NCBI GenBank assembly: GCA_021770445.1
Contig: JAETQY010000010.1
Span: forward strand, 19,040 to 83,039
DNA from: Bacillota bacterium
GTDB lineage: Bacteria > Bacillota > Clostridia > Oscillospirales > Oscillospiraceae
Direction: 5' to 3'
DNA length: 64,000 nt
How positions within the stretch are numbered: position 1 is the stretch's first letter; every line of letters begins with the position of its first letter. The notes beneath the pieces were generated by a model. That model did not search any database, was not told the origin of the DNA, and saw nothing but the letters and a program-made list of their open reading frames with translations. The translations under genes and the position numbers were made by a program. Below, one piece after another: positions 37,068 to 44,560 of this stretch.

Positions 37068-37096
37068 CCCCCGGTAAGGCCAGCCCTTGCCGGGGG
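37068..37096 (+). promoter_or_regulatory. Hairpin between peptide and maturase genes
   Basis: 12-bp stem CCCCCGGTAAGG/CCTTGCCGGGGG (one T-G), loop CCAGC, 8 nt after the peptide stop. There is no T-run, so likely an mRNA stabiliser or partial terminator that gives more peptide than enzyme. Confidence 0.6.
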
Positions 37097-37145
37097 CAAT
37101 CAAATGCGGCCGGCCTCGCCGGTTTTCATATAAGGGGAACACAGC

Positions 37146-38177
37146 ATGAAACAATATTTTTCCTTTCAATGGCACATTACAGACGAATGTGACCAGCGGT
37201 GCAAGCACTGCTACATCTTCTCGGAGGACACCTGCAAGCAGCCGGACGCCATGACCTGGGAGCAGATGCAGGACGTTGTGGACAACTGCCTGGACTTCTG
37301 CCAGATGTACCACCGCCTGCCCTACTTCTACCTCACCGGCGGCGACCCCATCCTGCACCCCGACTTCTGGAGGCTGCTGGGCCTGCTGAAGGAGCGGGAT
37401 ATTCCTTTTACCATCATGGGTAACCCCTTCCACCTGAACGACGAGGTGTGCAAACGTCTGAAATTCTACGGCTGCCAGAAGTATCAGCTCTCTCTGGACG
37501 GGATGCGGAACACCCACGACTGGTTCCGCAAGCCCGGCTCCTTTGACTGCACCCTGGAAAAAATCGCCTGTATCAAAAACGCCGGCATCCGCAGCGTGAT
37601 TATGACCACGGTATCAGGTGCTAACATAAAAGAGGTCCCGGACATCATAGATACGGTGGTACAATACGGCGCGGACGTGTTTGCCTTTGCCCGGTACTGC
37701 CCCACCAGCCAGGAGAAGGACACCGGCATCACCCCCCAGGAGTACCGGGAGCTGCTGGCCCTCTGCGATGAAAAATTTAAGGCCTATGAGGCGTCGGGCT
37801 GTGAGACCTACTTTAATAAAAAGGACCACCTCTGGACGCTGTACGAATATGAGACCGGGGCCTTCAAAATCCCGGACACCGCCCGGGAGGGCATGATCTA
37901 CGGTGGCTGCAACTGCGGAAACTGCCATTTGACCATCCTGCCCACCGGCGACCTGTACGCATGCCGCCGGGTCCAGAACAGTAAGGTGGGAAATGTCTTT
38001 GAGGACAGGATCGCGGACGTGTGGGTCTGCGAGATGGAGGCCTACCGGGATTATCAAAAATTCCAGAAGTGCGCCAAATGTGAGCTACTGGCCTGGTGCC
38101 GGGGCTGTCCCGCCGTGTCCTGCGGGGCCGACGGGGACTTCTACGCCCCCGACCCCCAGTGCTGGAAGGAGGTATAG
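37146..38177 (+). CDS. Radical SAM/SPASM peptide maturase
   Basis: 343 residues. SAM-cluster ligands C15-x3-C19-x2-C22 in TDECDQRCKHCY; GGDP SAM-binding motif in YLTGGDPILHPDFW; SPASM-type auxiliary Cys in YGGCNCGNCHLTILPTGDLYAC (about 254-276) and C-terminal CAKCELLAWCRGC...CGADGDFYAPDPQC. This is the layout of RiPP thioether/C-C cross-linking enzymes. The peptide gene directly upstream is the expected substrate (inference). Start after AAGGGGAACACAGC. Confidence 0.9.
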   Translation: MKQYFSFQWHITDECDQRCKHCYIFSEDTCKQPDAMTWEQMQDVVDNCLDFCQMYHRLPYFYLTGGDPILHPDFWRLLGLLKERDIPFTIMGNPFHLNDEVCKRLKFYGCQKYQLSLDGMRNTHDWFRKPGSFDCTLEKIACIKNAGIRSVIMTTVSGANIKEVPDIIDTVVQYGADVFAFARYCPTSQEKDTGITPQEYRELLALCDEKFKAYEASGCETYFNKKDHLWTLYEYETGAFKIPDTAREGMIYGGCNCGNCHLTILPTGDLYACRRVQNSKVGNVFEDRIADVWVCEMEAYRDYQKFQKCAKCELLAWCRGCPAVSCGADGDFYAPDPQCWKEV

Positions 38178-38179
38178 TC

Positions 38180-38791
38180 ATGGATGCCAAGACTTGTTTG
38201 CAGAAATTGCAGTATGTGGGGGTGTTGGCCTTTGCCACAGTGGACGGGCAGGGCGCGCCCCAGGTCCGCAACATCAGCGCCATTCACTACGAGCCCGAGG
38301 CCCTGTACTTCTTTACGGCTAAGGGCAAGGATTTCTGCCGTCAGCTCCTGGCTGACGGGCGGGTGCAGATCCTGGGCTATACGAAGTACAAGGAGATGAT
38401 CCGTCTGTCCGCCAGGGCGAAGCCCGCCGCGGAGCAGCAGAAGTGGATCGACAGAATATTTGAGGAGCAGCCCTATCTCTCCAACGTGTACCCCGGCGAC
38501 ACCCGCGCGCTGGCCGGGATCGTGTTTGAGGTCAGGGACGGGGAGCTTGAGTATTTCCATCTGGGAGTCAACCCGATTTTCCGGGAGAGCTACACCATTG
38601 GCGGCGGAGCGGTCACAGAGAAGGGCTATCAGATCACAGGGGCCTGTATCGGCTGCGGAAGCTGCGCCGAGCACTGTCCCCAGCGGTGCATCGAACCGGG
38701 GACGCCCTACCAAATCCAGCAGGAGCACTGTCTACACTGCGGCAACTGCCACGGGGTCTGCCCCGTCCATGCGGTAGAAAGGCGGGGATGA
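38180..38791 (+). CDS. PNPOx-like flavoprotein with C-terminal two-cluster ferredoxin domain
   Basis: 203 residues, start 2 nt after the maturase stop, with GGAAGGAGG inside it. The N-terminal part (1-140) is a pyridoxamine 5'-phosphate oxidase-like split barrel (YVGVLAFATVDGQGAPQVRNISAI, then ALYFFTAKGKDFCRQL). The C-terminal part carries CIGCGSCAEHCPQRC and CLHCGNCHGVCP, two [4Fe-4S] sites. FMN plus two clusters would suit an electron donor for the radical SAM enzyme or reduction of the peptide; role inferred. Confidence 0.83.
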   Translation: MDAKTCLQKLQYVGVLAFATVDGQGAPQVRNISAIHYEPEALYFFTAKGKDFCRQLLADGRVQILGYTKYKEMIRLSARAKPAAEQQKWIDRIFEEQPYLSNVYPGDTRALAGIVFEVRDGELEYFHLGVNPIFRESYTIGGGAVTEKGYQITGACIGCGSCAEHCPQRCIEPGTPYQIQQEHCLHCGNCHGVCPVHAVERRG

Positions 38792-38792
38792 C

Positions 38793-39572
38793 ATGACCCA
38801 GGCAGAACGTCGAACATATTTGATACAGAAATTGCTGGCCGAACATCCCAAGTATCGGGAACTGTCTGTCCCGGCGGATGCTGCGGAACAGAAAAAACTC
38901 CTTCGCTCCCTGATGAATGTCCGCAATCCCCGGCCGGTCAGCCAGGATTTTCTCACAGTGCAGGACGCATATCTCCAGGAGGAGCTGGCCCAAAGAGGGG
39001 TCACCGACCTCGCCGACCTGACACCGATCAGGCCAGGGATCTACCTCTGGCAGGGGGACATCACCACCCTGCGCTGTGACGCCATTGTCAACGCCGCCAA
39101 CAGTGGAATGACCGGCTGCTATGTCCCCTGTCACGGCTGCATTGACAACTGCATCCACACCTATGCTGGGGTACAGCTGCGGCAGGAGTGCGCGGCAATT
39201 ATGAGAAAACAGGGCCGGGAGGAGGAGACAGGCGGGGCAAAAATCACGCCGGGCTATAACCTCCCCTGCAAATATATTCTGCATACTGTGGGACCTATCG
39301 TGACCGGACCGCTGACACGGCGGGACGAGGAGCTGCTGGCCTCCTGCTACCGCTCCTGTCTGGAGCTGGCGGAGCGGCACGGGATCAAAAGCATCGCCTT
39401 CTGCTGTATCTCCACGGGGGAATTCCACTTCCCCAACCACAGGGCGGCGGAGATCGCGGTGCAGACGGTAAGCACATACCAAGCAAATCAAAACAGCGAG
39501 ATTCAGGTGATTTTCAATGTGTTCAAAGATGTCGATTTTCAAAGCTACCACCAGCTGCTCACAGCAGATTGA
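38793..39572 (+). CDS. Zinc-type macrodomain protein (protein-ADP-ribose hydrolase family)
   Basis: 259 residues. N-terminal helical part (1-85) then macrodomain: IRPGIYLWQGDITTLRCDAIVNAANSGMTG and the zinc-macro signature CHGCIDNCIHTYAG (near 112-125), then GGAKITPGYNLPCKYILHTVGP and FCCISTGEFHFPNHRAAEI. Relatives remove mono-ADP-ribose placed by sirtuins of class M, and need the zinc for this. Overlaps the sirtuin gene by 56 nt, so tightly coupled. Confidence 0.9.
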   Translation: MTQAERRTYLIQKLLAEHPKYRELSVPADAAEQKKLLRSLMNVRNPRPVSQDFLTVQDAYLQEELAQRGVTDLADLTPIRPGIYLWQGDITTLRCDAIVNAANSGMTGCYVPCHGCIDNCIHTYAGVQLRQECAAIMRKQGREEETGGAKITPGYNLPCKYILHTVGPIVTGPLTRRDEELLASCYRSCLELAERHGIKSIAFCCISTGEFHFPNHRAAEIAVQTVSTYQANQNSEIQVIFNVFKDVDFQSYHQLLTAD

Positions 39573-40386
39573 GCGTCTAAAAGCGGCACTGGAAGGAGCT
39601 GAGGCCGTTGTCATCGGCGCAGGCTCAGGCCTTTCTACCGCGGCGGGCTTTGTCTACACCGGGGAACGGTTTGACCGGTATTTCTCGGACTTTGCCGCAA
39701 AATATGGGTTTCAGGATATGTACTCCGGCGGCTTTTATCCCTACAGCACCCTGGAGGAATACTGGGCCTACTGGAGCCGCTATATCACGGTCAACCGCTA
39801 CATGGACCCGCCCAGGCCGGTTTATCAAAATCTGCTGGAGCTGGTAAAGGACAAGGACTACTTTGTACTGACCACCAATGTGGACCACTGCTTTCAGAAG
39901 GCTGGCTTTGATAAAAAGCGGCTGTTCTACACCCAGGGGGACTACGGACTGTTTCAATGTAGCGGGCCCTGCCACCAGGAGACCCTTGACAACGAGGGCG
40001 CCATCAAGGCTATGATGGAGCAGCAGAAAGAGATGCGAATCCCATTCTCCCTGGTTCCCCGCTGCCCCCACTGTGGCCGGCCCCTGACTATGAACCTCCG
40101 GGCCGACGACAAATTTGTGGAGGATGAGGGCTGGCACTCCGCCGCCCAACGGTACTCCGATTTTCTGCGCCGCCACGGGAATACAACTGTCCTGTTTCTG
40201 GAGCTGGGGGTGGGCTACAACACGCCGGTCATCATCAAATATCCGTTCTGGCGTATGACCGCGGCCAATCAGAGGGCAACCTATGCCTGTATCAATTTGG
40301 GCGAGGCGATCTGTCCGCAAGAGATAGCGCCACGATCCATCTGCATCGGCGGAGAGATTGAAGCCGTGCTGGACAATCTGATCTGA
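39517..40386 (+). CDS. Class M-like sirtuin (SirTM, probable protein ADP-ribosyltransferase)
   Basis: 289 residues. NAD-binding GAGSGLSTAAGF near residue 34, TTNVDHCFQKAGF near 118 (TQNID-type motif). The position of the catalytic His of ordinary sirtuins (ELHG) reads TQGDYG here, with Gln, as in SirTM proteins, which ADP-ribosylate rather than deacylate. Zinc-site Cys pairs CSGPC and CPHC. ATG 39517 has AGGTGA 6 nt upstream; 39529 is possible. The usual SirTM partners GcvH-L and LplA2 are absent here; instead the operon holds RiPP genes. Confidence 0.85.
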   Translation: MCSKMSIFKATTSCSQQIERLKAALEGAEAVVIGAGSGLSTAAGFVYTGERFDRYFSDFAAKYGFQDMYSGGFYPYSTLEEYWAYWSRYITVNRYMDPPRPVYQNLLELVKDKDYFVLTTNVDHCFQKAGFDKKRLFYTQGDYGLFQCSGPCHQETLDNEGAIKAMMEQQKEMRIPFSLVPRCPHCGRPLTMNLRADDKFVEDEGWHSAAQRYSDFLRRHGNTTVLFLELGVGYNTPVIIKYPFWRMTAANQRATYACINLGEAICPQEIAPRSICIGGEIEAVLDNLI

Positions 40387-40399
40387 AGAAATTTTTCTG

Positions 40400-40434
40400 C
40401 CCTGGCCGTCATCAGCGGCTAGGGCTCCCATTTT
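40400..40434 (+). terminator. Putative terminator of the peptide/sirtuin operon
   Basis: 9-bp stem CCCTGGCCG/CGGCTAGGG (one G-T) with a short loop, followed by CTCCCATTTT. Modest. Confidence 0.5.
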
Positions 40435-40543
40435 GTCTTGATAGCTCCACGTCATGTTCACATTGACTTTTCCCCCACCCTTCTGGTAATATTAAGGTGT
40501 TAGATTGGGTTTGTATGCCCAACAGAAAATGCGAGGGATCACC

Positions 40544-42520
40544 ATGAAAAAGAATTATGGCAACGACTCCATCTCCGCCCTGAAGGGGGCCGACCGGGTA
40601 CGGAAGCGTCCCGGGGTTATTTTCGGCTCCGACGGGCTGGAGGGCTGTGAGCACGCCGTTTTTGAAATCATGTCCAATGCCATCGACGAGGCCCGGGAGG
40701 GCCACGGCTCACTCATCACCGTCACCCGGTTCGAGGACGGCTCCATCCAGGTGGAGGACCAGGGCCGAGGCTGCCCCGTGGACTGGAACGAGAAGGAGCA
40801 GAAGTTCAACTGGGAACTGGTGTTCTGCGAGCTGTACGCCGGCGGCAAGTACGACAACGAGGGCGGCGACAACTACGAGTACTCCTTAGGCCTCAACGGT
40901 CTGGGCTCCTGCGCCACCCAGTACGCCAGCGAGTTTATGGACGTCACCGTGTGGCGGGAGGGGAAGAAGTACACCCTCCACTTTGAGAAGGGGGAAAACA
41001 TCGGCGGTTTGCGGTCCGAGCCCACCGATCGGGGCAAAAAGACGGGCACCACCATCCGCTGGAAGCCCGACTTGCAAGTGTTCACTGACATCGCCATCCC
41101 CGTGGACTACTATCTGGACGTAATGAAGCGGCAGGCGGTGGTCAACGCCGGGGTGACCTTCCGCTTTAAAAATCAGGTGGGCGGCAAGTTCGAGACAACC
41201 GACTTTCAGTACGACAACGGCATTGTGGACTACGTGGCCGAGCTGGCCGGGGAGGACGCCCTCACCGCCCCCGTCTTCTGGCAGACCGAGCGCAAGGGCC
41301 GGGACCGGGCGGACAAGCCGGAGTACAAGGTAAAGCTGTCGGTCTCCTTCTGCTTCTCCAACAAGGTGCAGGTGGTGGAGCACTACCACAACTCCTCCTG
41401 GCTGGAGCACGGCGGCTCCCCGGAGAAGGCCATGCGCTCCGCCTTTGTCTCCGCCATCGACGGCTGGCTCAAGGGGCAGAACAAGTACACCAAGGGGGAG
41501 AGTAAGATCACCTTCCCCGACATTCAGGACGCCCTGGTGCTGGTGAGCAACAACTTCTCCACCCAGACCTCCTATGAGAACCAGACCAAGAAGGCCATCA
41601 ACAACAAGTTTGTCCAGGAGGCCATGACGGAGTTCCTCCGGGCTCAGATGGAGGTCTACTTCATCGAGAACCCCGCCGACGCCCAGAAGATCGCCGAGCA
41701 GGTGCTCATCAACAAGCGGGCCCGGGAGAACGCGGAAAAGACCCGCCTCAATATTAAGAAGAAGCTCACCGGGACCATGGACATCTCCAACCGGGTGGCC
41801 AAGTTTGTCCCCTGCCGCACCCGGGACGTGAACCGCAGCGAGCTGTATATCGTGGAGGGCGACTCGGCGCTGGGCAGCGTGAAGCAGGCCCGGGACGGGG
41901 AATTCCAGGCCATCATGCCCATCCGGGGCAAGATCCTCAACTGCCTCAAGGCGGATTACGGCAAGATCTTCAAGAGCGAGATCATCACCGACCTGCTGAA
42001 GGTGCTGGGCTGCGGGGTGGAGGTCCACGACAAGCGGGCCAAGGATATGGCCGCCTTCGACCTCAACGCCCTGCGGTGGAACAAGATTGTCATCTGCACC
42101 GACGCTGATGTGGACGGCTTCCAGATCAGGACCCTGGTGCTCACCATGCTCTACCGCCTCACCCCCACCCTGATCCAGGAGGGGTACGTCTATATCGCCG
42201 AGTCCCCCCTGTTCGAGATCACCTGCAAGGAAAAGACCTGGTTCGCCTACTCCAACAAGGAGAAGGATGACATTGTGGCCACCCTCCAGGGGAAAAAATA
42301 CGACGTCCAGCGCTCCAAGGGCCTGGGCGAGAACGAGCCGGAGATGATGTGGCTGACCACCATGTCCCCCGATACCCGTCGGCTCATCAAGGTGATGCCC
42401 GAGGACGTGGAACGCACCGCCTACATGTTCGACCTCCTCCTGGGGGACGACCTCACCGGCCGGAAGAACCACATCGCCGACCACGGCCACGAGTTTTTGG
42501 AGCTGGCGGATATCTCTTGA
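40544..42520 (+). CDS. DNA topoisomerase IV-like subunit B (ParE type)
   Basis: 658 residues. GHKL ATPase (FEIMSNAIDEAREG, EDQGRGCPVDW, GLNGLGSC), transducer, then TOPRIM with EGDSALGSVKQARD and CTDADVDGFQIR near residue 510, and the C-terminal RSKGLGENEPEMMW. More diverged than standard GyrB; together with the 44561 subunit A it is probably the second type IIA topoisomerase, topo IV. Start at 40544 (MKKNYG). Confidence 0.9.
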   Translation: MKKNYGNDSISALKGADRVRKRPGVIFGSDGLEGCEHAVFEIMSNAIDEAREGHGSLITVTRFEDGSIQVEDQGRGCPVDWNEKEQKFNWELVFCELYAGGKYDNEGGDNYEYSLGLNGLGSCATQYASEFMDVTVWREGKKYTLHFEKGENIGGLRSEPTDRGKKTGTTIRWKPDLQVFTDIAIPVDYYLDVMKRQAVVNAGVTFRFKNQVGGKFETTDFQYDNGIVDYVAELAGEDALTAPVFWQTERKGRDRADKPEYKVKLSVSFCFSNKVQVVEHYHNSSWLEHGGSPEKAMRSAFVSAIDGWLKGQNKYTKGESKITFPDIQDALVLVSNNFSTQTSYENQTKKAINNKFVQEAMTEFLRAQMEVYFIENPADAQKIAEQVLINKRARENAEKTRLNIKKKLTGTMDISNRVAKFVPCRTRDVNRSELYIVEGDSALGSVKQARDGEFQAIMPIRGKILNCLKADYGKIFKSEIITDLLKVLGCGVEVHDKRAKDMAAFDLNALRWNKIVICTDADVDGFQIRTLVLTMLYRLTPTLIQEGYVYIAESPLFEITCKEKTWFAYSNKEKDDIVATLQGKKYDVQRSKGLGENEPEMMWLTTMSPDTRRLIKVMPEDVERTAYMFDLLLGDDLTGRKNHIADHGHEFLELADIS

Positions 42521-42585
42521 CCATGGGCTTTGCGCCGGAGCGTTCCGGCGGCCAAAATATCACTTTTGAGAAAGGAGTTCTCCCC

Positions 42586-44427
42586 ATGAAAAAGCGATTA
42601 TCCAAGCTGACCGCACTGGTTCTGTCTATGGTGCTAACATTGTCTGTCATCCCGGCCCAGGCCGCCCGAGCAAAGCCCACACCGCCCGACTGGTGGCCGG
42701 AGGAGGACTATCTGATCTTTGAGGGCGACTTTATTTATACCAGCGATGCCTGGGCGGATATCCTGGCCGTCCGCCAGGAGGTCCTGGACGGGGTGAATAT
42801 TTTCAGCGCCAAGGAGAGCCCCATCTATCAGAAGCTGGAAAACCTGGAGCTGCACAAGGAATACAAAACCCCTGGGATGTACTATGAGATGGCCCTTATC
42901 AATATGGGTGTTTTCTGCACCGGAGCCAAAAGCGGGACAACGAACGCCTCTTACAACTTCTTCCACGCGGCTGATATCCTCCCGGAGGACCACCCCTACC
43001 GCCGCATTCTCACCATCTGGGATCTGCGCTGCGGCATCTTGGACCGGGAACTCCAAGACAATTCTGAGTATGGACTGACCTACCGTGACTACCGCCTGGC
43101 CAGGATGGACGAAAAGATGACCAAATACTCCATCACCTTCGCGGAGCTTCAAGATCATCCGTTGATGGACTCGGTCTCTCAGGCCGACTGGAGCGACAAC
43201 ACCGCCAAGCTGGACAAATACCGGGCCGAACTGCCCGCCAAGCAGGCGGCGGAGGCGGCCAAACGAGCGGAGCGGGAAGCCCAGCTCAAGGCAGAGGCAG
43301 AGGCGGAGGCTGAAGCCGACCGTTTGCGGCTTAAGATCATCCTGGACGGGGTCCGCCTACAGTGCACAGGCGCCCAGCCCACCATCAAAAGCGGCCGTAC
43401 CATGATCCCCATCCGTCCTCTGGCTGAGGCTTTGGGCGCGGTCGTCGGCTGGGACCCGGCAACCAGACAGGTGACCCTCACCCGGGCGAACACCACGATC
43501 ATCATGACCGTGGGGAGCAAGACCGCTTATGTAAACGGCCAGCCCGTGGAGATGGCCGTAGCCCCCTACATTGAGGGCGGCCGCACCATGATCCCCGCCA
43601 GATACGTGGCTGAATTTTTTGGCCAAATTGTCACCTGGGACGGGACAACCCGCCGTGTCTATGTGACGGAGGACAAATCCATGGCGGAGGGCAGCAACCT
43701 GGAGGCCTGGGCCCTGCCCATGGGGTCCATGCTGTCAAAAATCAATATGGGTGATCCAAGCCATTTCGGCCTGTTTTCTCGCGGCGCCTCGGAAGACCTT
43801 GTCTTTACTTTTTATCATACCACACCTTACAAATTTTGCCGGGACCAGCTCAGCGAAGGGTGGAGCATTGATAATAGAGAAGATTTGATTGAAACCGTCG
43901 CCCGGATGACTTTTTACGGGCACAATACCAGCTTTCTTTATGACGCCGCTCTAGTCAACAGCTTATCCGCCTCCGAATACAAGCAGCTGCTGGCCAACGC
44001 GACGGGAATGGACGCCTATATGTGGCCCTACACCAAGCAGCTTTCGGAGAAATGGGGAGACCGGGGCATCCTGTGCTGGGACCTGTTCCGCATGGGTACC
44101 CTGGTCCAGTGGGGCTATACTGCCGGGTATATTACCTACGCGGAGGCCCTGGCACTCCTGGAGCCCGCCGCCACCCTGCTGTGCGCCAACTTCTCCTCCT
44201 GGGAGGAGGCCTATGAGAACTATCTGGACGGCTACAACTGGTGGGCCAGGAACAACGTTCTGGGCGAGGACATCTGGCAGACGGAGCGGGGAGTTAAATA
44301 CGCCCAGATCAAAGAGAGCTACGACCAGATCTTTGACGATTCCCTGTTCAAAACCGGCGTACTCCCCCTGTCCGGCCTGTCCATCGACGATGTGATCGCA
44401 ACCCTTCCCGATTCAAGCATAGACTGA
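42586..44427 (+). CDS. Secreted protein with copper-amine-oxidase-N-like and DUF1266 domains
   Basis: 613 residues. Signal peptide (MKKRLSKLTALVLSMVLTLS...AQA), N-terminal region of unknown fold (about 30-215), Ala/Glu/Lys-rich coiled-coil-like stretch (about 220-250), a Cu-amine-oxidase N-terminal-like domain of twin repeats (SGRTMIPIRPLAEALGAVVGW, GGRTMIPARYVAEFFGQIV), then DUF1266 (WDLFRMGTLVQWGYTAGYIT, WEEAYENYLDGYNWWA). Such secreted proteins are common but unexplained in gut Clostridia. It stands between the two topoisomerase subunits. Start after AAAGGAGTTCTCCCC. Confidence 0.83.
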   Translation: MKKRLSKLTALVLSMVLTLSVIPAQAARAKPTPPDWWPEEDYLIFEGDFIYTSDAWADILAVRQEVLDGVNIFSAKESPIYQKLENLELHKEYKTPGMYYEMALINMGVFCTGAKSGTTNASYNFFHAADILPEDHPYRRILTIWDLRCGILDRELQDNSEYGLTYRDYRLARMDEKMTKYSITFAELQDHPLMDSVSQADWSDNTAKLDKYRAELPAKQAAEAAKRAEREAQLKAEAEAEAEADRLRLKIILDGVRLQCTGAQPTIKSGRTMIPIRPLAEALGAVVGWDPATRQVTLTRANTTIIMTVGSKTAYVNGQPVEMAVAPYIEGGRTMIPARYVAEFFGQIVTWDGTTRRVYVTEDKSMAEGSNLEAWALPMGSMLSKINMGDPSHFGLFSRGASEDLVFTFYHTTPYKFCRDQLSEGWSIDNREDLIETVARMTFYGHNTSFLYDAALVNSLSASEYKQLLANATGMDAYMWPYTKQLSEKWGDRGILCWDLFRMGTLVQWGYTAGYITYAEALALLEPAATLLCANFSSWEEAYENYLDGYNWWARNNVLGEDIWQTERGVKYAQIKESYDQIFDDSLFKTGVLPLSGLSIDDVIATLPDSSID

Positions 44428-44560
44428 CCATATTGGACCACGCCGCCGGCGGGTCCCTGTCTCCCGACCGCCCCGCGGGGGCGGTCCCATAGCGCCGCAT
44501 CTGCCCGCCGGCCCTGTGGGAGCGCTCCCGCCAATCATAATGGAATGAGGATGAACCCCT
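44428..44560 (+). other. Gap between the DUF1266 and ParC-like genes
   Basis: 133 bp, GC-rich, with hairpin GACCGCCCC/GGGGCGGTC (about 44467-44487) without a T-run, so no clear terminator, plus AATGAGG before the next start. Confidence 0.5.
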
